Shown: piece after piece, positions 50,629 through 60,956 of the stretch
Position numbering within the stretch: position 1 is the first letter of the stretch
How the letters are laid out: the number at the start of each line of letters is the position of its first letter
NCBI GenBank assembly: GCA_018401735.1
Contig: JAGYKI010000017.1
Location: forward strand, 1 to 64,000
Length of the DNA stretch: 64,000 nt
Direction: 5' to 3'
From: Schleiferiaceae bacterium
Lineage (GTDB): Bacteria; Bacteroidota; Bacteroidia; Flavobacteriales; Schleiferiaceae
Made by a program: the position numbers and the translations under genes
The notes under the pieces: generated by a model
Databases searched by the model: none
What the model was told of the DNA's origin: nothing
What the model saw: the letters and a program-made list of their open reading frames with translations, nothing else

Positions 50629-51504
50629 ATGACATATACGAAAGGAATGCTGCGCGATGATGCTTTAGCAGGTAAGGTGATTGTAATTACTGGTGGCGGG
50701 ACGGGTTTAGGTCGTGCTATGGGTGAATATTTTTTAGAGTTGGGAGCCAAGTTGGCTATTTGTGGCAGACGAGAAGAAGTTCTGGCTAAAGCGGCTGAAG
50801 AAATGATGGCTGCCAAAGGTGGTGAAGTATTTTACAAGACTTGTGATGTTCGTAAATACGATGAGGTTGAAGCTTTCCGCGATGCGGTTTTAGAAAAATA
50901 CTCGCAGGTAGATGTGTTATTAAATAATGCGGCAGGAAATTTTATTAGCCCTACGGAGCGGTTATCGCCTGGCGCTTTCGATGCCGTTATTGATATCGTT
51001 TTAAAGGGAACTAAAAACTGTACTCTTGCTTTTGGAAAAGATTGGATAAGCAAAGAACAAAAGGATAAGGTAGTATTAAGCATTACAACCACGTACGCCA
51101 ATACAGGCTCTGCCTTTGTAGTGCCTTCAGCGATGGCGAAGGCGGGGGTTTCTGCCATGACTAGATCTTTAGCGGTAGAATGGGCACGCTATGGAATTCG
51201 TTTTAATGCTATCGCTCCCGGTCCATTTCCAACAGAAGGAGCTTGGAGTCGTTTGATGCCAGGTGATATTCCTGATATGTTAAAAGTAGAAAATCAAATT
51301 CCCTTAAAAAGAGCGGGGAATTTGCAAGAACTAGCTAATCTAGCCGCCTATTTAGTGAGTGATTTTGCTCCCTACATGAACGGTGAAATTGTAACTATTG
51401 ACGGTGGCGAGTGGTTGCTGGGCGCTGGTGAGTTAAACTTTTTGCAAGCTGTTCCCGATGAAATGTGGGACTGGATTGGTGAAGCTACCCGCAAAGGAAA
51501 ATAA
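50629..51504 (+). CDS. SDR family oxidoreductase (2,4-dienoyl-CoA reductase-like)
   Basis: VIVITGGGTGLGRAMG, LLNNAAGNFISPTERLSPGAF, RFNAIAPGPFPTEGAWSRL; true start probably 50629. Confidence 0.9.
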   Translation: MTYTKGMLRDDALAGKVIVITGGGTGLGRAMGEYFLELGAKLAICGRREEVLAKAAEEMMAAKGGEVFYKTCDVRKYDEVEAFRDAVLEKYSQVDVLLNNAAGNFISPTERLSPGAFDAVIDIVLKGTKNCTLAFGKDWISKEQKDKVVLSITTTYANTGSAFVVPSAMAKAGVSAMTRSLAVEWARYGIRFNAIAPGPFPTEGAWSRLMPGDIPDMLKVENQIPLKRAGNLQELANLAAYLVSDFAPYMNGEIVTIDGGEWLLGAGELNFLQAVPDEMWDWIGEATRKGK

Positions 51505-51505
51505 A

Positions 51506-52414
51506 ATGAAAAGTCAACAAAAAATAGGACCTATGATGCTTTTGCTCTTAGGTCTTTTTTCTTGCCAGAAATATGGTGCCCAAGAAAATTTCGACTGGCA
51601 AGGTCATCGTGGTGCGAGGGGGGAAGCCCCAGAAAATACCATTCCGGCTATGCTGCGAGCCATGCAGGAAGGGGTAAATACTTTAGAAATGGATGTGGTG
51701 GTAACTAAGGATTCGGTACTTATACTTTCGCATGAACCTTATTTTAATGAAGCCATTTGCCATTTCAGCGATAGCGATAGTATGGAAAACAACCTTTTTC
51801 ATTTAAACTGGGAACAGATTAAAGAAGTTGATTGCGGATCCAAGCACAATCCGAATTTCCCTGGCCAAGAAAATGAATCGGTGGGGAAGCCACGTTTAAT
51901 CGATGTTCTCAGCGCGGTGGAGGAAGCAGCCTTAAACCTAAATAGAAATAGTCCCAAATTTAATATTGAAATTAAATCTAGACCCGAATGGGAAGGAGAG
52001 TTTCATCCAGATCATAAGGTATACGCGCAGTTACTACTAGATTTTATTAAAGAATTAGGATTAGCCAAACGGGTCAGTATCCAAAGTTTTGATCCGAGGG
52101 TATTGCAGTACATTCATGCAAGGGATCCAGAAATTAGGCTGGTTTACCTTACGGAAGATGCTGAGAAAATTCCCAGTGAACAGATTAATGAATTGGGTTT
52201 TTACCCCGATGTGTACAGTTGCTATTACCCGCTTTTAAAAGAGCATCATCTTAGGCAGCTGCAAAGCCAAGGAATAGATGTTATTCCTTGGACAGTAAAT
52301 GAAATTGAAGAAGCCAAGCGTTTAATAGATATGGGGGTAAATGGTATTATCACCGATTATCCCGCCAAACTTATCGGTGCTTTAGGCTCTTTAGATAAGT
52401 CTCAAACTGATTAG
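51506..52414 (+). CDS. Glycerophosphodiester phosphodiesterase family protein
   Basis: WQGHRGARGEAPENTIPAM, NTLEMDVVVTKDSVLILSHEP, GVNGIITDYP. Confidence 0.93.
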   Translation: MKSQQKIGPMMLLLLGLFSCQKYGAQENFDWQGHRGARGEAPENTIPAMLRAMQEGVNTLEMDVVVTKDSVLILSHEPYFNEAICHFSDSDSMENNLFHLNWEQIKEVDCGSKHNPNFPGQENESVGKPRLIDVLSAVEEAALNLNRNSPKFNIEIKSRPEWEGEFHPDHKVYAQLLLDFIKELGLAKRVSIQSFDPRVLQYIHARDPEIRLVYLTEDAEKIPSEQINELGFYPDVYSCYYPLLKEHHLRQLQSQGIDVIPWTVNEIEEAKRLIDMGVNGIITDYPAKLIGALGSLDKSQTD

Positions 52415-52685
52415 CCCTATCAATGTCACCCATACTTTTACAAACCTTAATGGTAAGCTGATAAACATCTTTAGCTTTCTTTCGGTCGAAATGATTGGCA
52501 ATCCAAAGTAGTAGTAGAGATTCGGCTGCTTTAAGAACGGTGGCATCTTTGTTTTCAGAGAGCAAACGAGCTTGTATGATAAGTGCTTTTTCTTGTTCTT
52601 CTTTGGGTGCCAGCTTATAGTTTTTGTAGAAGTCTAGGTGGGCTTCATCGTTCCAAGCGCTGCGGTTGTACCAGTTTGTGCTCAT
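52371..52685 (-). CDS. Hypothetical protein
   Basis: Open frame overlapping the TPR gene start by 4 bp; tail antisense to GDPD gene end. Confidence 0.6.
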   Translation of the reverse strand: MSTNWYNRSAWNDEAHLDFYKNYKLAPKEEQEKALIIQARLLSENKDATVLKAAESLLLLWIANHFDRKKAKDVYQLTIKVCKSMGDIDRANQFETYLKSLKHR

Positions 52686-53722
52686 TTTTTCAAACGTGCT
52701 AAGCCTTCCATGGCCGGTTTATACATGGGTAGTTGTTCGAGAGATTTGCGGTAGTCTTTTTCAGCGTTTAGAACATCTCCCATCATTTCAAAGCTAAAAG
52801 CTCTGCCGTAAAAAGCTTTGTAATTGTTTCTAGGCTGAGCCTTTAAGGCCTGTGAAAAATAGTTTCGGGCGTCACCGTATTCTTTTAAGTCGATAAAAAT
52901 TACGCCTAAATTATAATAGCTATCACTCATTTTTGGATCTATCTGCGTAGCCTTAGTATAAGCTTCTATGGCTTTATTAATTTCGTTTTGTGATCTATAG
53001 TAAACGCCTAATTTATAGTAGATGTCGGGACGGTTTTGATCGATATCTAAAATGCGCTTGTAGTAGTAGGGCGCTAAAGTATCGCCCATTGCAGCAAGGC
53101 TAACGCCCATCATATCGAGAGCTTCGAAATAATCTTGTTTAAGCTCAATGGCCTTTTGAAAGTAATTAAGTGCAAGTGCGGTATCTTGTTTGAAGTTGCG
53201 AATTACAATGCCCTTATAAAAATAAGCAGGCGCATTATATTCGTCGATCTTTAAAACTTCATCTAGATATCGTAAGGCCTTTTCGTGCTCGTTAATACTT
53301 GCATACATCTGGCCCAGTTTTAAACGACAGTCAATAGCGCTAGGATCAACCTTGGCACAAAGCTCCCAAGAGTTTTTGGCCGCTCTACTCTGATTCTTTA
53401 GCATTTGAATATCTCCCATCAAAACCAGCATCTCTGGGTTTAGCGAGTCAATTTCTTTTAGTCTCTGTAAATCAAAAATGGCTTGGCGCTGATCGCTTTG
53501 GTTATAATATATTCTTGCACGCATTAATAGAGCCCGAACATTATTAGGCTCAGCCTTTAAGATAATATTGAGAGAATCTTCGGGGTTTACCTTGCTGATG
53601 TTTTTTGTTTCGTTACTATCGCTGGTTTTAGACAGCTTGCTATCTTCGGAAGCGACAGTGCCGGTGTTCGTGCAGGCTAAGGCGAATATTACAAGACCAA
53701 GAAGAGTAAGCGCTTTTTTCAT
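52682..53722 (-). CDS. Tetratricopeptide repeat lipoprotein
   Basis: Lipobox MKKALTLLGLVIFALAC; repeated TPR units. Confidence 0.88.
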   Translation of the reverse strand: MKKALTLLGLVIFALACTNTGTVASEDSKLSKTSDSNETKNISKVNPEDSLNIILKAEPNNVRALLMRARIYYNQSDQRQAIFDLQRLKEIDSLNPEMLVLMGDIQMLKNQSRAAKNSWELCAKVDPSAIDCRLKLGQMYASINEHEKALRYLDEVLKIDEYNAPAYFYKGIVIRNFKQDTALALNYFQKAIELKQDYFEALDMMGVSLAAMGDTLAPYYYKRILDIDQNRPDIYYKLGVYYRSQNEINKAIEAYTKATQIDPKMSDSYYNLGVIFIDLKEYGDARNYFSQALKAQPRNNYKAFYGRAFSFEMMGDVLNAEKDYRKSLEQLPMYKPAMEGLARLKK

Positions 53723-53758
53723 AGATGCAATTATGGTCAAATATAGGGCTATAAAAAA

Positions 53759-53784
53759 AACCAGAGTGAGGAATCACTCTGGTT
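53759..53784 (-). terminator. Rho-independent terminator of recA
   Basis: AACCAGAGTGA-GGAA-TCACTCTGGTT with A-run. Confidence 0.92.
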
Positions 53785-53794
53785 TTGCAAAATC

Positions 53795-54790
53795 TTAACT
53801 GTTTATTGCCGTAACAATTTTAGCTTCAATTTCGTCCGATAATTCGGGGTTATCTTCTAGCAATTGTCTTACCGCGTCACGACCTTGCCCTAGTTTAGTG
53901 TCGCCATAACTGAACCAGCTACCGGCTTTTTTAATAATTTCTTTCTCCACACCAAGGTCAATTATTTCTCCTACTTTCGAAATACCTTTTCCGTAAACAA
54001 TATCAAATTCAGCTTGACGGAAAGGCGGCGCCACTTTGTTTTTCACCACTTTCACACGCGCTCTGTTTCCGGTTACGCCATCAGCATCTTTAATTTGAGA
54101 AATTCTTCTAATGTCTAAACGCACGGAGGAATAAAACTTAAGGGCGTTGCCGCCAGTAGTTGTTTCGGGGTTACCGAACACTACACCAATTTTTTCGCGT
54201 AATTGGTTAATAAAGATACAGCAGCAATTTGTTTTACTAATCGTTCCAGTTAATTTACGTAATGCTTGCGACATTAAACGTGCTTGTAGTCCCATTTTAC
54301 TATCACCCATTTCTCCTTCAATTTCACTCTTAGGAGTTAGGGCCGCTACCGAATCCACAATAATTAGATCGATGGCGCCAGAGCGAATAAGATTATCTGT
54401 AATTTCTAGCGCTTGCTCACCGTTATCGGGTTGGGAGATGATTAATTCTTCGGTATTAATCCCCAAGTTTTCGGCATAGGTTCTATCGAAAGCATGTTCT
54501 GCATCAATAAAGGCGGCGATACCTCCTTGTTTTTGAACTTCTGCGATAGCGTGGAGAGTAAGGGTAGTTTTACCAGAACTTTCTGGTCCGTATATTTCAA
54601 CTACTCGTCCTTTTGGATAACCACCTACACCCAAGGCTATGTCTAGGCCTAATGAGCCAGAAGAAATGGTAGCGATTTTTTCAATAGGAGAATCTCCCAT
54701 TCGCATTACCGCACCTTTTCCATAGGTTTTATCAAGTTTGTCGAGGGTAAGTTGTAGGGCTTTTAGTTTAGCATCTTTCGGGTCACTCAT
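53795..54790 (-). CDS. recA: Recombinase RecA
   Basis: [56 protein letters not shown]. Confidence 0.99.
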   Translation of the reverse strand: MSDPKDAKLKALQLTLDKLDKTYGKGAVMRMGDSPIEKIATISSGSLGLDIALGVGGYPKGRVVEIYGPESSGKTTLTLHAIAEVQKQGGIAAFIDAEHAFDRTYAENLGINTEELIISQPDNGEQALEITDNLIRSGAIDLIIVDSVAALTPKSEIEGEMGDSKMGLQARLMSQALRKLTGTISKTNCCCIFINQLREKIGVVFGNPETTTGGNALKFYSSVRLDIRRISQIKDADGVTGNRARVKVVKNKVAPPFRQAEFDIVYGKGISKVGEIIDLGVEKEIIKKAGSWFSYGDTKLGQGRDAVRQLLEDNPELSDEIEAKIVTAINS

Positions 54791-54815
54791 GTGTCGGATC
54801 TTAAATTTTGGAGGA

Positions 54816-54823
54816 CAAATATA
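54816..54823 (-). promoter_or_regulatory. Putative -7 element (TATATTTG) of recA
   Basis: Minus-strand TATATTTG fits TANNTTTG, 26 nt upstream of the recA start. Confidence 0.5.
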
Positions 54824-54854
54824 GCCAACCCGATTCGGCTTTGATTCAAAAAAA

Positions 54855-54882
54855 AAGACTTACTCGTTTAAAAGTAAGTCTT
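54855..54882 (-). terminator. Rho-independent terminator
   Basis: AAGACTTACT-CGTTTAAA-AGTAAGTCTT with long A-run. Confidence 0.88.
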
Positions 54883-54910
54883 AATTGTTTATTGCGGTTT
54901 TGAAACTAAA

Positions 54911-55168
54911 TTAGTCTCTTAACTCTACAGTCTTTCCGCTTTTTGCCTCTAGCATTTCACGAAGTCTTTCAATCTCTGCAGTTGAGCGATTGCTAATTTC
55001 TTCTTGGAATGAAGTGGTAATATCTTCTAACTCTTCTCCACTAAAGTGAGAAAAGAAATGAACTGAAAATGCAGTTTTAAGACCACGATCTCCTCTTACA
55101 GAAATTTGTTCTTTTAAATACTGCGCTACTTGTTTTGGCGTGTACGCCGATTTAGGTACTCTAGACAT
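54911..55168 (-). CDS. Small hypothetical protein (85 aa)
   Basis: Open frame with its own terminator and divergent upstream region. Confidence 0.65.
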   Translation of the reverse strand: MSRVPKSAYTPKQVAQYLKEQISVRGDRGLKTAFSVHFFSHFSGEELEDITTSFQEEISNRSTAEIERLREMLEAKSGKTVELRD

Positions 55169-55192
55169 GTTTAAGTGATATTAAATTAAATA

Positions 55193-55216
55193 TTTAAATG
55201 GCCCTCTCCATTTAAA
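55193..55216. promoter_or_regulatory. Operator-like inverted repeat upstream of the 85-aa ORF
   Basis: TTTAAATGG-CCCTCT-CCATTTAAA. Confidence 0.35.
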
Positions 55217-55314
55217 CATGGCAGCAAATTTATATAAATTCGATAATAATTCTAAACAAAAAAGCTAAAGTATTTCATTATTTAAATCATGCTTAGTAAC
55301 CAAACCTAATTTTT

Positions 55315-56853
55315 ATGCTAATAAAAACCTACAGCAGTGCCGTCTATGGTGTTGATGCTTCGACGATTACAGTAGAAATAAATATTGATCAAGGAGTGAA
55401 CTTTTATCTGGTGGGATTACCAGATTCGGCTATAAAAGAAAGTCAACATAGGATAGTGGCCGCCTTGAAAAACAATGACTTTCGCTGGCCAGGGTTTCGA
55501 ATTACGGTAAATCTTGCACCTGCAGACATAAGAAAAGAAGGATCGGCTTACGATTTACCAATTGCAGTTGGTATTCTTGCAGCATCTGATCAAGTCTTTT
55601 TTCCCGATTTAGATTCTTTTATAATTGTAGGTGAGTTGTCATTAGACGGTGGTTTAATGCCCGTAAATGGTGTCTTGGCGATTGCTTTACAGGCAAAAAA
55701 AGATGGCTATTCAGCTTTGGTCCTGCCGGCGGTTAATGCGCGCGAAGCCGCGATAGTAGAGGGTATAGAGGTTTATGCCGCGAAAGATTTAAAGGAGACG
55801 GTAGAAATACTAAAGAATAAAAAAGGGTTTTCACCTATTAAAGTAGATTCAAGCAAAGAGTTTAAGCTACATTTAGAAAACCCGTCTATTGATTTTTCTG
55901 AGGTTAAAGGACAAGAGAATATTAAAAGAGCTTTAGAGATTGCCGCTGCAGGTGGACATAATGTTCTATTAATTGGGCCACCTGGTGCTGGTAAAACTAT
56001 GTTGGCGAAAAGGATGCCTACCATTTTGCCTCCTTTAAGTTTAAGTGAGGCTCTCGAAACAACTAAGGTTCATTCTGTCGCGGGTAAGCTGGGAAAAAAT
56101 GGTAGCATTGTATCCCAAAGACCTTTTCGGTCGCCTCATCATTCTATTAGCGATGTTGCCCTCGTTGGTGGCGGAAGCTTTCCGCAGCCAGGCGAAATAT
56201 CTCTAGCAAATAATGGTATTTTGTTCCTAGATGAGTTGCCAGAATTTAAAAGAACCGTTTTGGAAGTAATGCGGCAGCCAATGGAAGATCGCAAGGTAAC
56301 TGTTAGTCGCGCTCGGCTTTCGGTCGATTTTCCGGCTTCCTTTATGCTAGTGGCTTCTATGAATCCTTGTCCGTGTGGCTATTATAATCACCCAAATAAA
56401 GAATGTGTTTGTGGACCAGGGATGGTTCAAAAATATTTAAATAAGATCTCTGGACCTTTATTGGATCGCATCGACCTACATGTAGAGGTGACGCCCGTGG
56501 GAATTGAAGAAATATCTTCAAAGCAATTAGCCGAGAAAAGCGTGGTAATTAGAGAAAGGGTGATTAAAGCTAGGAATATTCAAAATGAACGATTTGCTAA
56601 GTTGGAAGGTATCCACGCCAATGCTCAGATGGAGTCTAAACAATTAAGGCAAGTATGTGAATTGTCTAAAGAAGGAATGGATTTACTGCGGGCCGCCATT
56701 GAAAAATTAAATCTAAGTGGCAGGGCTTATGATCGAATTTTAAAAGTGGCTCGTACTATCGCAGACCTTGATAATAGTAAGGATATTGAACCTAATCATC
56801 TAGCGGAAGCGGTGCAATATAGAAGCCTAGATAGGGAGAGTTGGGTGAATTAA
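55315..56853 (+). CDS. YifB/ComM family Mg chelatase-like AAA ATPase
   Basis: LPDSAIKESQHRI, LLIGPPGAGKTMLAKRMPTILPP, FRSPHHSISDVALVGGG, MNPCPCGYYNHP. Confidence 0.95.
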   Translation: MLIKTYSSAVYGVDASTITVEINIDQGVNFYLVGLPDSAIKESQHRIVAALKNNDFRWPGFRITVNLAPADIRKEGSAYDLPIAVGILAASDQVFFPDLDSFIIVGELSLDGGLMPVNGVLAIALQAKKDGYSALVLPAVNAREAAIVEGIEVYAAKDLKETVEILKNKKGFSPIKVDSSKEFKLHLENPSIDFSEVKGQENIKRALEIAAAGGHNVLLIGPPGAGKTMLAKRMPTILPPLSLSEALETTKVHSVAGKLGKNGSIVSQRPFRSPHHSISDVALVGGGSFPQPGEISLANNGILFLDELPEFKRTVLEVMRQPMEDRKVTVSRARLSVDFPASFMLVASMNPCPCGYYNHPNKECVCGPGMVQKYLNKISGPLLDRIDLHVEVTPVGIEEISSKQLAEKSVVIRERVIKARNIQNERFAKLEGIHANAQMESKQLRQVCELSKEGMDLLRAAIEKLNLSGRAYDRILKVARTIADLDNSKDIEPNHLAEAVQYRSLDRESWVN

Positions 56854-56919
56854 TTTATTTTTTTTCGAGTACTTGTAATTTTCGTGTCCTTTATCCTACC
56901 AATAGGGTAAATTTAAATC

Positions 56920-57798
56920 ATGAAAAAAGTACTAACATTAATTGTTCTCCTGTTTACCGCTTTATTCGCATCTGCGCAAAGCGAAAATGAAAAATCTTTA
57001 TTGTGGGAGATCTCAGGCCCGGAAGGCAAAGTATCCTATCTATTTGGAACCTATCACTTACTGGGATCTGATTTTATCAATGAAAATCCAACCCTTAGCA
57101 AAGTGTACAGTAATGCAGATAACATTGTGGTAGAAACAATTATTGACTCTGCGCTGCTGCCACAGATGGCGCAATACTCAATGATGCAGCAATCGATAAA
57201 GGGAATGCTTGATTCTGCGGATTATCTGTTGTTAAAGGAAAAGGTTGAGCCTTTGGTGGGTGCGCCAATGGCATTTCTTGATAATATGAAACCGATGGCG
57301 TTAGCCACCATTTTAACTTTGCAAATGGCTACTGCTGAAACTCCAGACACTTTTTTATTTGAAGGTATGCCCATAGATCAATTTTTTGCCTCTGACGCCA
57401 AAAAGAAGAACAAAAATATTCTTCCTCTGGAAACAATGTTAGAGCAAATGGAACTTCTTTTTAATAGTGAAACGGTGGAAGATCAATTAGAAGCACTGAT
57501 GTATATGGTTAAGGAGCCGGAAGAAATGCAGCAAATGACTCAGAAAACGATTAAAGCCTACATCCAACAGGATTTGGATGCGATGGTAGAGATCTCAAAT
57601 GATTATGAAGAAGACATGGGCGATATGACCAAATTATTAGATGAGAGAAATGAAAATTGGATTCCTAAATTAAAACCCCTACTGGCCAAGGGGTCTACCT
57701 TTATTGCAGTGGGTGCTTTGCATTTACCTGGAGAATTAGGCTTACTGCATTTACTGCGCGAGGAAGGCTATAAATTAAAAGCCTTGGAACTTAAATAG
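56920..57798 (+). CDS. TraB/GumN family protein
   Basis: LLWEISGPEGKVSYLFGTYHLLG, FIAVGALHLPGELGLLHLLREEGYKL. Confidence 0.92.
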   Translation: MKKVLTLIVLLFTALFASAQSENEKSLLWEISGPEGKVSYLFGTYHLLGSDFINENPTLSKVYSNADNIVVETIIDSALLPQMAQYSMMQQSIKGMLDSADYLLLKEKVEPLVGAPMAFLDNMKPMALATILTLQMATAETPDTFLFEGMPIDQFFASDAKKKNKNILPLETMLEQMELLFNSETVEDQLEALMYMVKEPEEMQQMTQKTIKAYIQQDLDAMVEISNDYEEDMGDMTKLLDERNENWIPKLKPLLAKGSTFIAVGALHLPGELGLLHLLREEGYKLKALELK

Positions 57799-57806
57799 AC
57801 TTTCTT

Positions 57807-58295
57807 GTGAAAGAAGATTTAGAGAAAAAATTTGTCGCTTTACTGGAAGAAAACGCTGGTATCATTTATAAGGTGACGCGCATATACGCCAGCAGTAGTG
57901 ATGATGCTGAAGATCTGCGACAGGAAGTAATCTACCAAGCCTGGCGCTCTTACTCTCGCTTTAAAGGAGAGAGTAAGTTTTCTACATGGCTCTATAAAAT
58001 TGCTCTGAACACAGCCTTAACGCATAAGGCTAAAGAAGAAAAACGTCGAACAGTTCCAGAACAGTCAGTAATTAGCAATAGCGAGGCTTTAAGCGATTCT
58101 AAGGAGTTACTTATTAAATATATACGTCAGTTTAATGATGCAGAGAAACTCATAATAATGCTTCACCTCGACGGATATTCTAATGATGACATAGCACTTA
58201 TCGCGGGAATTAGTAAAAACCATGTAGCTGTTAAGCTGCATCGTATTAAAGAAAAATTAGCAGTAAACCTTAAAGAGAAAACTAATGGAAATTAA
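57807..58295 (+). CDS. RNA polymerase sigma factor, sigma-70/ECF family
   Basis: DDAEDLRQEVIYQAWRSYSRFKGESKFSTWLYKIALNTAL; region 4 DIALIAGISKNHVAVKLHRIKEKL; GTG start. Confidence 0.93.
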   Translation: MKEDLEKKFVALLEENAGIIYKVTRIYASSSDDAEDLRQEVIYQAWRSYSRFKGESKFSTWLYKIALNTALTHKAKEEKRRTVPEQSVISNSEALSDSKELLIKYIRQFNDAEKLIIMLHLDGYSNDDIALIAGISKNHVAVKLHRIKEKLAVNLKEKTNGN

Positions 58296-58884
58296 GAGCT
58301 CTTGGCAGGAAATGGACAAGGAAAAGAACCTTTTGCTCAAGGGAGATATTAAAAAGGGAATGCATCTTAAAAAAGAAGATGTGATTCGTAAGCTCAATAA
58401 AAGACTGGCTTGGAAAATTGCTTTTACCGCCATCTTTACCCCCTTCTATTTTCTGGCCATTATCATAGTAGCATCACTCATAGGCAAAGCTTTATTCGCC
58501 TTTATCGGTCTGTTTCATATTTTAGGCCTAGTCTTTTTTATAAGGCAATATCGGATTGCTAAAGCATTTGATCCGAGTCAAATGAGCGTGAAGCAAGTGT
58601 TGCAAGGTTACTTAGAGAATATTCACAAAACGGTACGCTTAGAAGAAAGAGCGGGTTTGTTTTTATACCCCTTTGCTGGGAGTGCAGGCTATGTATTTAG
58701 TTTGTCGCAGGCAGGAAAAATGAACGAAGCCATGGGGAATCCGGAAATTTGGATCATATTACTTGTAACCTTACTAATTATAACACCCCTAGCGCATTAC
58801 TTGGCTAAATGGCTTAATAAAAAGACCTTTAAATCGTATACCGATCTTTTAGAAATGAGATTGGCGCAATTGGATGAAAATTAA
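58285..58884 (+). CDS. Membrane protein overlapping sigma-factor gene (candidate anti-sigma)
   Basis: Overlaps 57807-58295 by 11 bp; N-terminal soluble segment then four predicted TM helices. Confidence 0.6.
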   Translation: MEIKSSWQEMDKEKNLLLKGDIKKGMHLKKEDVIRKLNKRLAWKIAFTAIFTPFYFLAIIIVASLIGKALFAFIGLFHILGLVFFIRQYRIAKAFDPSQMSVKQVLQGYLENIHKTVRLEERAGLFLYPFAGSAGYVFSLSQAGKMNEAMGNPEIWIILLVTLLIITPLAHYLAKWLNKKTFKSYTDLLEMRLAQLDEN

Positions 58885-59492
58885 AATAAGCCTCTGACTT
58901 TCGGGTCGGGGGCATTTTTGGTCCACTCTAATGGTCCATTGCAAAGAATTTCAATGAGCATGGTTTCACGACGATCACCAAAATAAGTCATCAAAGTTTT
59001 TTTCCAGTAATCATAATTGTCCTCATCATAATATTTACAGTCGTAACTGCAAACGATTATGTTCTGCTTATTGATCAGAATTATAGTAGGAGTAGCATAC
59101 TGAAAGGTTCTAACCGGACGGGCAGCGCGAATACTCTTCCCCTCAATAAAATTGTCCATCCAATTTTTAAGTGCGTACTGACGATCTAGTTCGGTCTCGT
59201 AAAAGTAAAAGTTGAAATAAATTTTTCTTTCCGTGGTGTAGCCTAAGGTATTTTTAAATTCTTCCTTACTCTCTAAACGGAATTTATCACTCCACATAAA
59301 AGCTTCATCTTCCAGTCCACCCATTTCTCGGGCAGGAATATTTAGATAATCCTTTTTGTGACTATCGCCATGCATACTAACAAATAGGCTAATTTGACTT
59401 TTTAAACTATCGCTTAAAGCTTTGGTATTTTGTGAGAAGCCCGCAAGGGAAATTAAAATACAAAAAACTAAAAGGCTTATTCGTAAGCTCAT
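58881..59492 (-). CDS. Hypothetical secreted protein
   Basis: Signal peptide MSLRISLLVFCILISLAGFSQ. Confidence 0.65.
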   Translation of the reverse strand: MSLRISLLVFCILISLAGFSQNTKALSDSLKSQISLFVSMHGDSHKKDYLNIPAREMGGLEDEAFMWSDKFRLESKEEFKNTLGYTTERKIYFNFYFYETELDRQYALKNWMDNFIEGKSIRAARPVRTFQYATPTIILINKQNIIVCSYDCKYYDEDNYDYWKKTLMTYFGDRRETMLIEILCNGPLEWTKNAPDPKVRGLF

Positions 59493-59587
59493 ATGGCAGA
59501 TTGATTTTTAAAGATTTAAACAAAGGTCATTAATATTTTATTGTTGACAGTAGAGGCTAGCCACTATCTTAAACTTATTTTTGACCT

Positions 59588-60349
59588 ATGGTCTTAAAAG
59601 CATTACGCTATTTCTTACTATTTAGTTTGTCTTCCAGCTTTTTGCAAGGGCAGATCGTGAATATTGAACAATTTCGAAGTAGTAAAGACACTAGTCATTG
59701 GAGTTTTAGCGAGCAATTCAACTTTGGTCTCCTCCAAAATACCCAACGCTTAATGAGTTTTAATAATAGCTCGGGCTTACAGTTTCAGCAAAAGAAATTC
59801 AGGTCTATATTTCTCACAAACTTCAGTTTTAGCAGAACCAATAATAATGATATAGAACGCAGTGGTTTTCTGCATCTGCGCTTCGAAAATAGCATTCGAA
59901 AATATTGGAGTCTCGAGTATTTTGGTCAAGCCCAGATGGATGTTCCACTTAAGATCAATCAAAGATACTTACTAGGTGCTGGCTTACGAGCCTCTCTGCA
60001 CAAGCGCAAGAAATTGAGTTTTTATACTGGGCATTTACTAATGGTAGAATATGATGAGGAAATCGAAACGGGCTTACAGCATCAGGATTTGCGATTAAGT
60101 TCTTATCTCAATCTTAATTGGCATCCTTCGCAAGATTTTACTTGCTTATTAATTACTTACTATCAACCACGTTTAGATAAATTCGCAGATTATCGCATCT
60201 CCTTTCAAGGGCAGCTATCGTTTAAAATTTGGAAATCCTTGAGTTTCACCTTTAATGCGCAATATGCTTTCGATGCATTTCCCGTGGCTTTGCCCAATAT
60301 TCCGCAGCAAACCTATAAGCTTAGCAATGGTATCAACTTCAAACTTTAG
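59588..60349 (+). CDS. DUF481-like outer membrane protein
   Basis: Signal peptide; alternating beta strands; RYLLGAGLRASLHKRKKLSFYTGHLLMVEYDEE. Confidence 0.6.
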   Translation: MVLKALRYFLLFSLSSSFLQGQIVNIEQFRSSKDTSHWSFSEQFNFGLLQNTQRLMSFNNSSGLQFQQKKFRSIFLTNFSFSRTNNNDIERSGFLHLRFENSIRKYWSLEYFGQAQMDVPLKINQRYLLGAGLRASLHKRKKLSFYTGHLLMVEYDEEIETGLQHQDLRLSSYLNLNWHPSQDFTCLLITYYQPRLDKFADYRISFQGQLSFKIWKSLSFTFNAQYAFDAFPVALPNIPQQTYKLSNGINFKL

Positions 60350-60365
60350 TTAATTGGGCTAGATT

Positions 60366-60914
60366 TTAGATAGGTAGCCAATCACCTTGTTTTATTAAGG
60401 CCTTTAGTTCGGGTGGCCAGTCGAGATTGTTTTCGGTAAAACGGTCTAACTCATCCCTACTTTTTGCCGAAAGTAGTTCATGTATTTCATCTAAAATCAT
60501 ATCACTTATGTAGATGGGGCTTTCTACTAAGTTTTCGCCTTTACAAATGGCAATAACTTGATAGTCATTAACTTGATTAAGATCCTTTCCGCTTAAAGTG
60601 CATTGCTGCTGCTGATATCTTTCGCTAGGGCTGATGCCACTAAGTGCTAAATCCATCATTTTTTCACGCATAAATAAGTCGATTCTTTGGCGAGATTCTT
60701 GGCTAAGTTCGGCCCGTGCACTTTCCATGCAAGGCATGCAAAGAGCAAAGTCAAAAAGTACTTGTGCTTCCCTTTGCTGGGGATAGTTTTTATAAACTTT
60801 TTGGATGCCGTAGGTGTCAACATCGCGCAGGTTTACTCCACAGATTTTGCAATGCTCATGGGGCTGCTTCGTATCTTCGGCGCAGAGGTTAAAAGGGATT
60901 TTGTTATTATCCAT
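60366..60914 (-). CDS. Hypothetical protein with CxxC zinc-binding-like motifs
   Basis: HCKICGVNL and CMPCMESA motifs. Confidence 0.6.
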   Translation of the reverse strand: MDNNKIPFNLCAEDTKQPHEHCKICGVNLRDVDTYGIQKVYKNYPQQREAQVLFDFALCMPCMESARAELSQESRQRIDLFMREKMMDLALSGISPSERYQQQQCTLSGKDLNQVNDYQVIAICKGENLVESPIYISDMILDEIHELLSAKSRDELDRFTENNLDWPPELKALIKQGDWLPI

Positions 60915-60956
60915 AGCGCTAAGGTATAATTAAGCTGAAAAGCACAAAATACTAGT

